The position numbers were made by a program, and so were the translations under genes. Below are positions 34,446-44,384 of a stretch of DNA of 64,000 nt, piece by piece. The stretch's first letter is position 1; the number at the start of each line of letters is the position of its first letter. The DNA is from Bacteroidales bacterium (lineage in GTDB: Bacteria > Bacteroidota > Bacteroidia > Bacteroidales > UBA932), in NCBI GenBank assembly GCA_017454335.1, contig JAFTDE010000006.1, positions 62,001 through 126,000 on the forward strand, written 5' to 3'. The notes beneath the pieces are model-generated. The model searched no databases. It saw nothing but the letters and a program-made list of their open reading frames with translations, and was not told the origin of the DNA.

Positions 34446-35584
34446 AATGGATGCACCTCATATTGGCGATGCTGCCCATGCTGATCTTGTACGGATGCAA
34501 GATCGACCCTCCCCTGCACCTGCGCAGGCTGGTGGAGGCGGAGGTGGCCGTCGACATGAACTTCGAGGTGGACATGATGTGGCAGATCGACTGGCACACC
34601 GAATGGAACTTCGACTGGAAGACCGAGGTCTGGGGCCCGCTGGAGTACGACGACCCGGCCAGCATCCGCATGCACACCTACACCCTGGGCGCCGACGGCG
34701 AACGCCGCGCGCACACCGTGAACAACTTCGCCGGCATGGAGGGTACCGTGTCCGTCTTCGTCGGAACGCACGACCTGCTGTTCCACAACAACGACTCCGA
34801 GGTCCTGCTGTTCCGCGCGGACGAAGACCTGTCGCCGATCCACGCATACACGCGCGTGATTTCCTCCGGTCTGAAGGGATCGATTCCGGTCCAGACCACC
34901 AGCCAGAAAGAGCAGGCGAAGACCAAGGACAGCGTCACGGACATGGAGAACGAGCCCGTTACGTTCCAGCCTGACGAACTGTTCCGCCTCTTCGATCCGG
35001 CCCATTACGTGTCGGACAACCTGGCGGACTACGACTACATCGACGGGCGCTACGTCCTCCGGATCGAGGGCGAACTGACCCCCGGAACCTTCATCTATCT
35101 GATCCAGGTACGTTTGCTGAATAATCTGGGTCGTGTGACAGGCAGTGTCGGCGGCGGAGCCCTTACGGGCGTGGCCGACGGGGTCAACCTCGAGACGGGA
35201 GTTACGCATGACAACCGGGTCAGCGTGCCGTTCGACGTGTACCTCAACCAGGAGGCGGATCCCGACCTGCTGGGCGCCCGCGTGATGACCTTCGGGATCC
35301 CGGCCTGCAACCCCTATGACTCGCTCAGCGTCAAGGCGGCCCCGCAGACCCCCCACTACCTGGTCCTGAACGTAACCTTCGCGACAGGACACTACAAAAA
35401 CGTGCGCGTGGATATCACGGACCTGTTCCGCGACCTGCCCACCGGCGGCGTGATCACCCTGGAACTTGACGTGAATGACTTCCCGCCGGAGGAGATTGAT
35501 CCGCCGGTAGACGAGGGCGGCGGATTCAACCCGGTCATCGGGGAATGGAACGAACAAGTGGGAACGACAACGATAATTAATTAA
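34442..35584 (+). CDS. DUF5119 lipoprotein of fimbrial locus 2
   Basis: 380 residues from the ATG at 34442, with lipobox Cys19 (MLILYGC). The opening (DPPLHLRRLVEAEVAVD, then WQIDWHTEWNFDW) and HDLLFHNNDSEVLLF are typical of DUF5119 as I know it, as are FIYLIQVRLLNNLGRVTG and the end FNPVIGEWNEQ. The family accompanies type V fimbrial genes; a structural or assembly role at the outer membrane is likely but unproven. It matches the gene at 8281 in position and in the DW/EW ending. Confidence 0.8.
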   Translation: MKWMHLILAMLPMLILYGCKIDPPLHLRRLVEAEVAVDMNFEVDMMWQIDWHTEWNFDWKTEVWGPLEYDDPASIRMHTYTLGADGERRAHTVNNFAGMEGTVSVFVGTHDLLFHNNDSEVLLFRADEDLSPIHAYTRVISSGLKGSIPVQTTSQKEQAKTKDSVTDMENEPVTFQPDELFRLFDPAHYVSDNLADYDYIDGRYVLRIEGELTPGTFIYLIQVRLLNNLGRVTGSVGGGALTGVADGVNLETGVTHDNRVSVPFDVYLNQEADPDLLGARVMTFGIPACNPYDSLSVKAAPQTPHYLVLNVTFATGHYKNVRVDITDLFRDLPTGGVITLELDVNDFPPEEIDPPVDEGGGFNPVIGEWNEQVGTTTIIN

Positions 35585-35619
35585 AAAACAAATATTTATT
35601 AACTTTTTACCAACTTTTT

Positions 35620-36738
35620 AAAACAGTTTTCCTCGCAGTTGCCGTGCTGATTGCCGCGGCATCTTGCACCAAAACCTACGAAGTCGGTACCCAGAGTGAG
35701 GGCATGCCTATCGCGCTGGGCACCTGGAACGATGTGATGACCAGGGCGCCGAAGAACAGTTTCGTGACCAATGACGAGTTCGATGTCTTTGGTTATAAGT
35801 GGAACGATGGACCGGCGAACGAAACGACGGTTTTCAATGGCGACGATGTCAAATTTGACGGCTCCAAGTGGACGTATGAGCCGATCCGTTTCTGGGATGC
35901 CAACTTCGACCACTACACTTTCTATGCGGTTTATCCCAAAGACCAGCTTTCTGCCAGCGATGCCCAGACAGGTATCTTCACCTCCAACGAGCAAAGCTTC
36001 TCCACCGGAGCGGCCGAACCTCTTCTCGTCGCCCAGAAGAAGACGGTTGACAACGCCGCCTATGGCTCTCCGGTTCAAATCGTGTTCAAGCACACGTCTT
36101 CCCTTCTGAACCTCAAGTTCAAGAAGCATCCCAATCTTGAGGATGCGGTTGTTACCGTGTCGTACGTTGCGCTTGACAGTCTTCTGGTTGCCGGTTCGTA
36201 TTCCAATATTTCCTATGACGCCAACAACAACCCGATCGGTGCTCAAGTTTCCTCTGTTGATTCCCTTGGCTGGACGCCGGCTGCAACGCCCGTGTACAAC
36301 GACTCTTCGGCTACTGCGTTCAAGAAGACCAGCGAGGTTGCCCTTGCCGTTGATACCGGAACCGATGTCGCTACTGCAGGCTCTTTGATCGATTCCCTGA
36401 TTGTCATGCCTCAGATTCTTAATGATACTGGCAATAACAAGCAGCAGATTACGATTACCTACAGCATCACGACGGGAACGGCGCCCAACGAGCAGACTGT
36501 CACGTATCAGAATAAGACCATCGATCTGGCTCTGTTCGACCTTACCGACCCGGCCGTGGATGGTAATAGCGATGGAAATCCGGACAACGACAACACGGCA
36601 CCTTACATTGCCCGCTGGAGACCCGGCGTGTGCTACACGTACTACATCACCATCAATGCGAATGGCATTGAGTTCACGGCATCCATCGATCCTTGGACGA
36701 CCGAGACCGTTGCCGGTCATCACTACCTCATCAACTAG
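35620..36738 (+). CDS. Fimbrillin of locus 2 with no visible start codon
   Basis: The frame encodes a clear fimbrillin: lipobox ASC at 35662-35670, a body with IRFWDANFDHYTFYAVYPKD, VQIVFKHTSSLLNLKF and VMPQIL, and an end EFTASIDPW. The signal-peptide codons KTVFLAVAVLIAAASC are present, starting at AAA 35620. Upstream codons back to the in-frame stop TAA at 35578 contain no ATG, GTG or TTG. The only start-like codon, GTG 35644, would leave seven residues before the lipobox Cys. All array homologues begin MKK- or MKR-. The ATG-AAA block seems to have been lost, or the assembly is wrong here. The body shows no frameshift. Confidence 0.75.
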   Translation, partial: KTVFLAVAVLIAAASCTKTYEVGTQSEGMPIALGTWNDVMTRAPKNSFVTNDEFDVFGYKWNDGPANETTVFNGDDVKFDGSKWTYEPIRFWDANFDHYTFYAVYPKDQLSASDAQTGIFTSNEQSFSTGAAEPLLVAQKKTVDNAAYGSPVQIVFKHTSSLLNLKFKKHPNLEDAVVTVSYVALDSLLVAGSYSNISYDANNNPIGAQVSSVDSLGWTPAATPVYNDSSATAFKKTSEVALAVDTGTDVATAGSLIDSLIVMPQILNDTGNNKQQITITYSITTGTAPNEQTVTYQNKTIDLALFDLTDPAVDGNSDGNPDNDNTAPYIARWRPGVCYTYYITINANGIEFTASIDPWTTETVAGHHYLIN

Positions 36739-36756
36739 TTGCAGGCAAGTGAATTT

Positions 36757-37809
36757 GTGCTTTATCGCGTAACGTACATAATGGCGGCAGTCTTGATCAC
36801 CCTGTCTATGGCAGGGTGCAAGGGGACGCTTGATCTGACCCCGATGCAGAGCGAGAGCATCTGCTTCGGGGCCGGGTCGATGCTGCTGCGCGATGATGAA
36901 CCGACGCGTGCGGGCCTCAAGGAATCCTTCGAGGCCACTGACACGTTTATCGTGTATGGAGACCGGACGCTTTCCGGTGTAACATCGACCTTATTCGATG
37001 GCGTGACGGTTACGGCATACGGGGGGCCGGTGATTTGGCGTTATTCGCCGGTGAAATCGTGGGTCTGGACAAGCACCAGCGACCATTATGACTTCGTGGC
37101 CATCTCTCCGGCTGGCCGACAGACCTCACGGATGGATATCCCCGGAAACCTGGCTGTCTCAACACACATTGACATTACGCGCGCGGCGGACAACTGTGAC
37201 CTGTTGGGAGCGACGTACCGCCGCAACGGGAATGTGTCCAATCCGCAGGATACGGTCCGGCTGTCTTTTATGCACCTCACCAGTGCCGTTGAGGTGGTTG
37301 TGATCAACAGTTCTTCGACCAATTCCGTCTCCCTGGATTCCGTCAAGTTCCGGAACCTGATGGTATGCGGCGATGCCAAGATGACCTTCGACCTGTACAA
37401 CAATCCTTCCCCTTCGTGGATCAACACCGAGCGGAATTCCCAGTCAGTCCGGGGAACGGGATGGACGGGGGACGATGCCAGCATTGCGGCGGGGGACACG
37501 CTCCGGAAGCCCATTGATTTTATGATTCCGCAGCGTCTGGACCAGGCCGTGGGCAGTGGTGGGCTTGAAGCCAACATGCCCCGGCTGATCATAAAGTACA
37601 CGCCACAGGGCCAGTCTCAAAAGGAAGCGGAGAAGGTCCTCAAGGACATCGTTTCGGATGCGGATGGCGTGACGCCCATAACCTCTTGGGTCATGGGGAA
37701 GAAGTACACGTACTACATTTCCATGCGTCTGGATGGCGGCGTGCTGGTCCGTGTCGTTACGACGGATTGGGAAACCATTGATGCCGAAACACCCGGTTTG
37801 CTGATATAA
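36757..37809 (+). CDS. Fimbrillin-like lipoprotein of locus 2
   Basis: 350 residues from GTG 36757. ATG 36781 would leave a signal peptide without a positive charge (MAAVLITLSMAGC); TTG 36739 is also possible. Lipobox MAGC. The body has VIWRYSPVKSWVWTSTSDHY, VRLSFMHLTSAVEVVVI and FMIPQRL, and the end VVTTDWETIDAETP, which are degenerate forms of the fimbrillin motifs. A cleavable arginine lies in DEPTRAGL. It starts right after the preceding stop, so it belongs to the same operon. Probably a minor pilus subunit. Confidence 0.75.
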   Translation: MLYRVTYIMAAVLITLSMAGCKGTLDLTPMQSESICFGAGSMLLRDDEPTRAGLKESFEATDTFIVYGDRTLSGVTSTLFDGVTVTAYGGPVIWRYSPVKSWVWTSTSDHYDFVAISPAGRQTSRMDIPGNLAVSTHIDITRAADNCDLLGATYRRNGNVSNPQDTVRLSFMHLTSAVEVVVINSSSTNSVSLDSVKFRNLMVCGDAKMTFDLYNNPSPSWINTERNSQSVRGTGWTGDDASIAAGDTLRKPIDFMIPQRLDQAVGSGGLEANMPRLIIKYTPQGQSQKEAEKVLKDIVSDADGVTPITSWVMGKKYTYYISMRLDGGVLVRVVTTDWETIDAETPGLLI

Positions 37810-37811
37810 AG

Positions 37812-38897
37812 ATGAGAAGATATCTGGTCATACTTGCCATGCTGCTCTGGGCAGTAGTTTCCTGCGAACGCGAGGAAATACGGCCCAGTGCAGGCGAAGG
37901 TGTGCGGATATCTTTCCAGGCGGGTAATCCATATTCAAAGGCGGTCACTACGCCGGGAGACGGGGTGGTCGCGGACGGAGGTGGTATTTTTATTGACAAC
38001 ACCGATCCGCTCAATCCGATTCCAGACCTGGTGATTCTGCTGGCCGGTCCGGATAGTAGTATCGTTGCCACATATCCCGAAAAATCAGTGGGAACGGGTA
38101 TTGACAGCGAGTTGCAGGACAGTCCGGGCGCCACCGGGATGGATGTCGTTTTTTCCGGCTTCACCGCAGAACAATGTGACAAAACATATATCGTGTATGC
38201 TTTTGCAAACACGGAAGGTATGTGGGTGATGACTCCCGGTGCCGCATCCATGACGGGTGCAACTGCCAAGGATTCACTGCTGTCACTGACTTCCGTTGCC
38301 GTGATAGATTCGTTGAAATTCATACCGTGGGGACTGTCTCCCCGGGATACCTCGCTCACACTCAAATCCGGGCGTCTGCCAATGTCTGCCAGGGGGACGG
38401 TGCGTGTGTCTTCGGGTGGTACCGGCGAGGTTTCGCTGGCGCTGATCCGTTGCGTGGCCAAGATTACGGCCAGTTTCGTCAACAATACCGGGGATACTCT
38501 CACCTTGACGAATTATCGTAACGAATTGGTTGGGATCTCTCCGGACCGCAGTTTTGTTTTGCCTCATGTCCCGTCTTCTCCGGTGGATACTGTGGCGTGC
38601 AATCTGGTCTCACTGGCGTCCTCGCTCATGATTCCGAAAGATGATACGGTTTCCGTATCCTGGATTGTTTTCCCGAGCAAAGGCCCATACACCTGTAATG
38701 TGGATTTCACTACAGGTGGGAACAATTATCACTATACCGACCTCCCCGTCCACGATGACCATGCACGGGATCTGACGGCGCTGGAGCGGAACCAGCACCT
38801 GCGCATCGAAACCCGTATCAGCAAGGGTACTACGGTATCCTTCAATTTTGAAGTGTCGAACTGGACAGAAAAGAGTGAAATCGTGCTATTTGATTAG
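37812..38897 (+). CDS. Fimbrial lipoprotein (Mfa2/fimbrillin-like) of locus 2
   Basis: 361 residues. The signal peptide MRRYLVILAMLLWAVVSC has its lipobox Cys at 18 and is followed by ISFQAGNPYSKAVTTPGDG. The middle (LALIRCVAKITASFVNNTGD) fits the hydrophobic core strand of fimbrillins (xxALAKxxF). The end is FNFEVSNWTEKSEIVLFD. It begins two bases after the previous stop and ends three bases before the giant tip gene, so it may be the adaptor between stalk and tip. The family call is moderate: overall similarity to fimbrillins is weak. Confidence 0.68.
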   Translation: MRRYLVILAMLLWAVVSCEREEIRPSAGEGVRISFQAGNPYSKAVTTPGDGVVADGGGIFIDNTDPLNPIPDLVILLAGPDSSIVATYPEKSVGTGIDSELQDSPGATGMDVVFSGFTAEQCDKTYIVYAFANTEGMWVMTPGAASMTGATAKDSLLSLTSVAVIDSLKFIPWGLSPRDTSLTLKSGRLPMSARGTVRVSSGGTGEVSLALIRCVAKITASFVNNTGDTLTLTNYRNELVGISPDRSFVLPHVPSSPVDTVACNLVSLASSLMIPKDDTVSVSWIVFPSKGPYTCNVDFTTGGNNYHYTDLPVHDDHARDLTALERNQHLRIETRISKGTTVSFNFEVSNWTEKSEIVLFD

Positions 38898-38900
38898 AAG

Positions 38901-41900
38901 ATGAAGAGATTACTGCATATCGTCATGGTTTTGGCCTTCTGTCTGGCCATGGGTTCCTGTGCCCGGGATATGGTGGAGCCTACCCCGCGGGACTACCCGT
39001 CGGATGGAACGCCGGTGACGTTGCGGATCGGTTTCGGAACACCGGAGTACGAAGTGACGACCGTGGGAACCCGCTCAGAAGCGTCCCAAGCCGACGAAGC
39101 CCGTGTCCATGACTTGTATGTCTTCATCTTCGACAGCAGCGGAAACAAGATTTACGGCCGGTTTTTTTCTTATGGACATTTGACCTCCAGTCTGGCCACC
39201 CTGGACAGCGATCCCAATGAGGGGTGGTGGGTGGAAAACAAGACGTTGACGGGTGTTACCCCGTATGTCAGCCAGACCACCGGTGCTGTGAAAGTTTCCA
39301 CCCAGACGTGTTCTAACGCGAAGGTCGTGGTGTTGGCGAACATACAAAACGCCGTTTCGTCATTTTTGCAATCAGGCGAGGATGACGATATCACCTACCT
39401 GAACGGTATATCAACGCTGGCAGAATTGAAAGCCACACAGGTTCGTCTGGAACAGGATGTGGTGAACCGCAAGGACCTGTTCCTGATGATGGGAACCATG
39501 GACGTGGAGAATACGAAGGACATGGACTGGGGGGACACCACGCCTTCAGTGAGTTATAACCCAACCTACAAAGTCGATCTGAAGCCGCTGGATGCCAAGG
39601 TCAAGTTCCTGGTCCGGTGCAATCCGGACAGCATCGATGCTGTCAAAGCGGTGTATTGGCAAGTTTGCAAGACGCCGGACCGCTGTTACCTGTTCCCGGA
39701 TGTCAACGATGGCAATTCGCCTGACGAGACGATGTATTTCGATTCCGAGCAGGCCTATTTCGAAGGAACGGAGACCGTAGAGGGCGTAGACTGGTATGTC
39801 TTCACGTTCTATATGATGCAGAACCGGAAAGAAGCCCTTCAGGATCCGACATCGTATTACGACCGGGAGAAGCAGCGAAAACAGGATACGGGCACGTCTG
39901 GATACCAGGGCACAGGCGGCGGAAACTTCGTGGAGAACAAGGGATGGCTGTATGCCGATCCGAATGCCACGTATGTCAAGTTCGACTTGATCTTGACGCT
40001 CACGCAGAAAGGAATCAGCACATTGGGCGGAGGAGATGTCGGGAATGCACTCACGTCGGATACCATCTTCTCAGTGCACCTGGGTGATTTTTCGAATAGC
40101 GGACTGAGCGATTTTAACACCCTGCGGGGAAATTATTACAAATATTTCATCACCATCAACAACTCCAAAAGTATCTATGCCGAGGTGATGAATGACAATG
40201 AACGTCAGGCAGGACAGGAAGGATTCCTGTTGCTGACCGACGATGAGGTGGTCAATGCGGACTGCCACTATGAGTATCACTCCATTACATTCACATATGA
40301 TCCGCTCCTGGATCCGGGTGTCTTTACCTGGTATGTCAAGACTCCTTTCGGCGAGGGGCGTCCTACGATCGTGAATGATCCGGATCATGCGGGATACAAG
40401 CTTTACACGTCAGAGGGCCTGGACTATCAGTGGCTGAAGTTCGCCGTGAATCTGGAAGAAGGCGGAACTTATTCGTTGAACCGACGGGCCTATCCGGGAG
40501 ATTCTGCGTACGTTGCCAGCTGGAAACCGGATCCCACCACACAGGAAGGACGTCCAACACTGATGGATATCAACCAGTTGATTGAATTTGTCTTCGATCA
40601 AACCGCCAAGGAGACGGCGACTCCTGGGTCCAGTTATTTCAAACCGCTCAGGCCGGGTGACGCGGAAAACGACTCGCTCATCATTCGGGCGACAATCTTT
40701 ATTGACGAATACTATTACGAAGAGAACCCCATTACGCACCAGAAAGATCCGGATCTATGGCGGACATTCGTAAACGCCAAACCTCGCGAGATGCACATCC
40801 TGTCCAATGCGGTCAAGAGCCGGGACCGTCAGAGCGATGTCATCTTGTCCAGTCATTCGGTCATCCAGCAGTCCATCCAAACGATCTACAACATCTACGA
40901 ACCGTCACTCCGTACCCTGTGGGGCTGCGAGCACAAGGATGAGGTGAAGGAGAAGGAGCCTCTCGGGTGGCCTTATTGGCCGGCGGGGAATACGGACGAC
41001 GCCCGTGCCGGAGAGGATTCTGCGCTCGGGAAAGAGAATGGACGATTGAATTCCGCATACATCTGGGGCGTCTATTCCTCCCAGAAAGCAAACGGAACAG
41101 ACAAAACGAAAAATTGGGGGGACATCCTAAATTACGAAGTCCAGAACAAGGTGCCGGAACTTCGTGACGACGAAGGACATCATTATCATGGCATGGCTTA
41201 TTCCTGCCTAACCCGTAACCGGGACAATAATGGTAACGGTGTTATTGACAGGGACGAAGTGCGCTGGTATATGGCGGCTTCGCAGCAGTTGATTGGAATC
41301 TGGGTGGGCAATGAAGCGCTGTCTATGAGCGCCCGTTTGTATCAAACCCATGACAAGACCCTGGACCCGACACTTTGGTGGCGCTCACATGTTGTGTCCA
41401 GTACGGCTAAGAAAGTGAGTTGGGCAGAAGAAGGAGCTGGCGCAACGGATTTAGTTTATGATTGGTCGCCGGGTAATCCTTATAATACTTGGGCTAATGA
41501 AGCAACAGCTTCTGTTGGTGAAAGCGTCCGTTGCATTCGCAATATCGGTACCTATGACGGACCTTCCGGCCTGACGGACATCAGCGAAGCTCCGTATTCC
41601 TATTCGATTGACAAATACTTTACGATTGACACAATCGGGACTACTCGCGCTGATAAGTATTATACCTTCCATTTCAACCGGCTGGATCCCAAGGCCATCC
41701 GGGAATACACATCTTCGGATCTTCCTTACCACGACCAGAACTCGCTACATAATCGCGTTTATGTCAAGATGGAAACTCAGCCTTTGTCGTTGGATGTGCC
41801 TGGATATTCCGTTGCTATGAAAGACGTTAATAACAACGTAACGCGTCTGGGGTACAATCCTTATTGTCCGGAAGGATACCGTTTCCCCAATCATACGGAA

Positions 41901-44195
41901 TGGCTTGTAATGTCTCTGTACCTTCCGTCAAGTTATTTGCAGAAGAACGTGAATGATTCGAGTTATACTGGCACAACGTATATGCCTTCCCGCACTTTCT
42001 ACGATAAGGGTTACTACGGGTCCAAGAATCCGGGCGATCCCTGGAGTACGGAATTTAATAAAGTCGGATGGGCATACTCGAACAAGATGCACTGTATAGA
42101 GTACAACAAGAATGCGACACGCTCCCGCTGTGTCCGGGATGACGAAAGCATGATCGGCAATATCAGCGGTGCATTATCCGTGAGAGATCAAATTGTTTAC
42201 CCTGGCGACAATAATCAGGTCAGTTTAAATTTCTCCTCCACGGCCTCCGCTTTTAATGCGGCCTCACTGAAACTCTGCTACACAATCCCTTCTACGGGCA
42301 ACTACCGTGAAATCGATATCGCAATGCCGGAGCAACCCCATGGCCTGCAGTATCGTGAAACAATGACGGTCTCGATTCCGTCTTTTGCTTCTTTGGGCTT
42401 GACAGAGCAGGAACTGCGGGATTCCGTTTATATGGTTCTCCAGGCCGAAATCCAGAATGTTTCTGGTAACAGCCGGACGTTCGATTGTCCGATTGTCTTG
42501 GCACATCCGCTGTCCGGCAGCATGACCATTTCCGGGAACAGAGACAAAATTTATCCATCAGACAGGGACACCCTTATCTTCAATATAGTAGATCATTCGA
42601 GTTCGGCTACGCTTAATTCGAATCTTACGCTGGAGTTGCATTATACCGATGGCGGCGGGGTTTCCCGTGTGGTGCCCGTTACGGGATTCACACAACCTGT
42701 TGGGCGCGAGCACAAAGGAGCGTATGCATTCACTGTCCCTTCGATAGGTAGCGAAGAGGGCAAAATCAATATCTTGCCAGCGGTCTTTAATGGCGTTGAC
42801 CCTGTTGAGGTGTTCCTTCGGGCCACTATCTCCGATACGCATGGATTCAGTAACAGCTTTGACAGCGAAACGATTACCCTGGCAAATCCGGTAGAGGGCT
42901 CCATCAGTGCAGGAACTTATTTCTATCCGGCAGGAGATGAGGGGGATGTTACGTTTGACTTCGAATCAAAGGGTCATACGGTGCAGTTGTCGAGCGCAAC
43001 GCTCACATTGGAGTACACGCCGCCGGGAGGTGTCCTCACACAGAAAACGCTTTCGCTTTCCGGCAACCCCAGTGGCCTCACATACAATCCTACGGAAACG
43101 CCGTTGATGCCCACGTTGCACGAACTTGGACTTACGGCGGCGGATCTGCCTCTCGTTGCCAATCTGCGTGCGGAAGTGTCCACTGCAGATGGACTCAGTG
43201 CAGTTTCCAATGGGGCGATCACAATCAAATCTCATTATAGCGGCACAGTGGACATTCTTGACAGCTTTGATCCGACGAATGGATTCCCGATACAAATTGC
43301 GGCCAGTTCCCTTGCCGGGTCCGGACTTCCTGTCCAAAGCGTAAAACTGTGCTGGAAGAAGGAAGGCGATGCCAATTACACCGAAGATACCGTTACGATT
43401 CCGGCAGGGGACCAGTCATTGACCAGCAATACCATTACGGCATACTGGCATCCTACTTGGCTTGACAACTCATCTTTGGTGTATACGGACAGCACGTATT
43501 ATTTCTCTGCTGAGATCAGCAGCAGTGACGCAAACGGTCTCGTTGATGCAGGCATCATAGAGCTCAATGCCGCTGATGTGTATGCAACTATGGAGTTCAT
43601 CAAGATCAATTATAATCCGAACCCGGGACCTTGGGAGAATGGCAATCAAGCCTCCGATATAACCGTCAACTGGCCCGTTCAATCAATAACAAACCTAAAT
43701 TTCTCTGCCGGAGATTTTGTTGATACTTATATGGATGTGACCAATTGCAATTACATACGTTACAATGGAAAAACCGATAATGATATTGGGATGGATAATC
43801 TGATAACAATCGGCGTCAGTAATGATTTGAACTGGAAAAACAGGGATTTATATTTCTATTATCCTGCCCATCACCCTGATGAGGCTCCGACAGAGGATCG
43901 CTTGCAGCTTTCCATTAAGGATAATAATGGTACGGTAACGCGCCTGCGCCCTTATGATTTGGATGGAAGTTTGACAGTACGTTTATTAAAGGATTCGCTT
44001 CAGGTTAATGGCGGCGGGTTGGATTATTCCCAGGTGATGCCGGGTAATAGTAGTTCTGGAGCTAATTCTGTGACTCGCTCTCGGGAGACTATTTCATATA
44101 TTACTAACCAGAGCACAATAAAGATTGGTTCGGTGGAAGGTAAACACCGTTCCCGCGCTCTCTACAAGTTCGTCCGCGTCGTCCGGAAGCACTAA
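38901..44195 (+). CDS. Giant fimbrial tip adhesin lipoprotein (DUF4906-like)
   Basis: 1764 residues. Lipobox Cys20 (LAMGSC). The N-terminal ~450 residues are Mfa/FimD-like (ARVHDLYVFIFDSSGNKIYG). Around residues 740-1080 lies the region shared with DUF4906-type tip proteins, including a canonical EF-hand loop, D775-N-N-G-N-G-V-I-D783-R-D-E786, then EVRWYMAASQQLIGIW, and CPEGYRFPNHTEWLVM and RSRCVRDD, which are FISUMP-like. Four tandem Ig-like repeats follow (starts near 1085, 1203, 1331 and 1443). A Tyr/Asn-rich end domain (from ~1553) has AT-rich DNA. It is the last gene of the operon and a probable surface adhesin; the ligand is unknown. Confidence 0.78.
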   Translation: MKRLLHIVMVLAFCLAMGSCARDMVEPTPRDYPSDGTPVTLRIGFGTPEYEVTTVGTRSEASQADEARVHDLYVFIFDSSGNKIYGRFFSYGHLTSSLATLDSDPNEGWWVENKTLTGVTPYVSQTTGAVKVSTQTCSNAKVVVLANIQNAVSSFLQSGEDDDITYLNGISTLAELKATQVRLEQDVVNRKDLFLMMGTMDVENTKDMDWGDTTPSVSYNPTYKVDLKPLDAKVKFLVRCNPDSIDAVKAVYWQVCKTPDRCYLFPDVNDGNSPDETMYFDSEQAYFEGTETVEGVDWYVFTFYMMQNRKEALQDPTSYYDREKQRKQDTGTSGYQGTGGGNFVENKGWLYADPNATYVKFDLILTLTQKGISTLGGGDVGNALTSDTIFSVHLGDFSNSGLSDFNTLRGNYYKYFITINNSKSIYAEVMNDNERQAGQEGFLLLTDDEVVNADCHYEYHSITFTYDPLLDPGVFTWYVKTPFGEGRPTIVNDPDHAGYKLYTSEGLDYQWLKFAVNLEEGGTYSLNRRAYPGDSAYVASWKPDPTTQEGRPTLMDINQLIEFVFDQTAKETATPGSSYFKPLRPGDAENDSLIIRATIFIDEYYYEENPITHQKDPDLWRTFVNAKPREMHILSNAVKSRDRQSDVILSSHSVIQQSIQTIYNIYEPSLRTLWGCEHKDEVKEKEPLGWPYWPAGNTDDARAGEDSALGKENGRLNSAYIWGVYSSQKANGTDKTKNWGDILNYEVQNKVPELRDDEGHHYHGMAYSCLTRNRDNNGNGVIDRDEVRWYMAASQQLIGIWVGNEALSMSARLYQTHDKTLDPTLWWRSHVVSSTAKKVSWAEEGAGATDLVYDWSPGNPYNTWANEATASVGESVRCIRNIGTYDGPSGLTDISEAPYSYSIDKYFTIDTIGTTRADKYYTFHFNRLDPKAIREYTSSDLPYHDQNSLHNRVYVKMETQPLSLDVPGYSVAMKDVNNNVTRLGYNPYCPEGYRFPNHTEWLVMSLYLPSSYLQKNVNDSSYTGTTYMPSRTFYDKGYYGSKNPGDPWSTEFNKVGWAYSNKMHCIEYNKNATRSRCVRDDESMIGNISGALSVRDQIVYPGDNNQVSLNFSSTASAFNAASLKLCYTIPSTGNYREIDIAMPEQPHGLQYRETMTVSIPSFASLGLTEQELRDSVYMVLQAEIQNVSGNSRTFDCPIVLAHPLSGSMTISGNRDKIYPSDRDTLIFNIVDHSSSATLNSNLTLELHYTDGGGVSRVVPVTGFTQPVGREHKGAYAFTVPSIGSEEGKINILPAVFNGVDPVEVFLRATISDTHGFSNSFDSETITLANPVEGSISAGTYFYPAGDEGDVTFDFESKGHTVQLSSATLTLEYTPPGGVLTQKTLSLSGNPSGLTYNPTETPLMPTLHELGLTAADLPLVANLRAEVSTADGLSAVSNGAITIKSHYSGTVDILDSFDPTNGFPIQIAASSLAGSGLPVQSVKLCWKKEGDANYTEDTVTIPAGDQSLTSNTITAYWHPTWLDNSSLVYTDSTYYFSAEISSSDANGLVDAGIIELNAADVYATMEFIKINYNPNPGPWENGNQASDITVNWPVQSITNLNFSAGDFVDTYMDVTNCNYIRYNGKTDNDIGMDNLITIGVSNDLNWKNRDLYFYYPAHHPDEAPTEDRLQLSIKDNNGTVTRLRPYDLDGSLTVRLLKDSLQVNGGGLDYSQVMPGNSSSGANSVTRSRETISYITNQSTIKIGSVEGKHRSRALYKFVRVVRKH

Positions 44196-44245
44196 AGTCT
44201 TTCGCTCTGCCCCGATTTATCCGGCTCCTTCTCGACCAAAAATTC

Positions 44246-44287
44246 CGACTACCTGTGGGACATTTGCACACAGGTAGTCGAAACTTT
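44246..44287 (+). terminator. Terminator-like hairpin after the giant adhesin
   Basis: CGACTACCTGTG (44246-44257) pairs perfectly with 44269-44280 around an 11-base loop, then AAACTTTTAT. The U-run is short, so termination may be partial; it also faces the HicB gene. Confidence 0.6.
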
Positions 44288-44384
44288 TATGGCGCGATAG
44301 TCTAGGCACACTTCTGCCGCTTCACGGCCGGTCTTCGTGTTTCTCTCTTGCGAAACAGGCGGGGATTTCCGGTTGGGCGCTATT

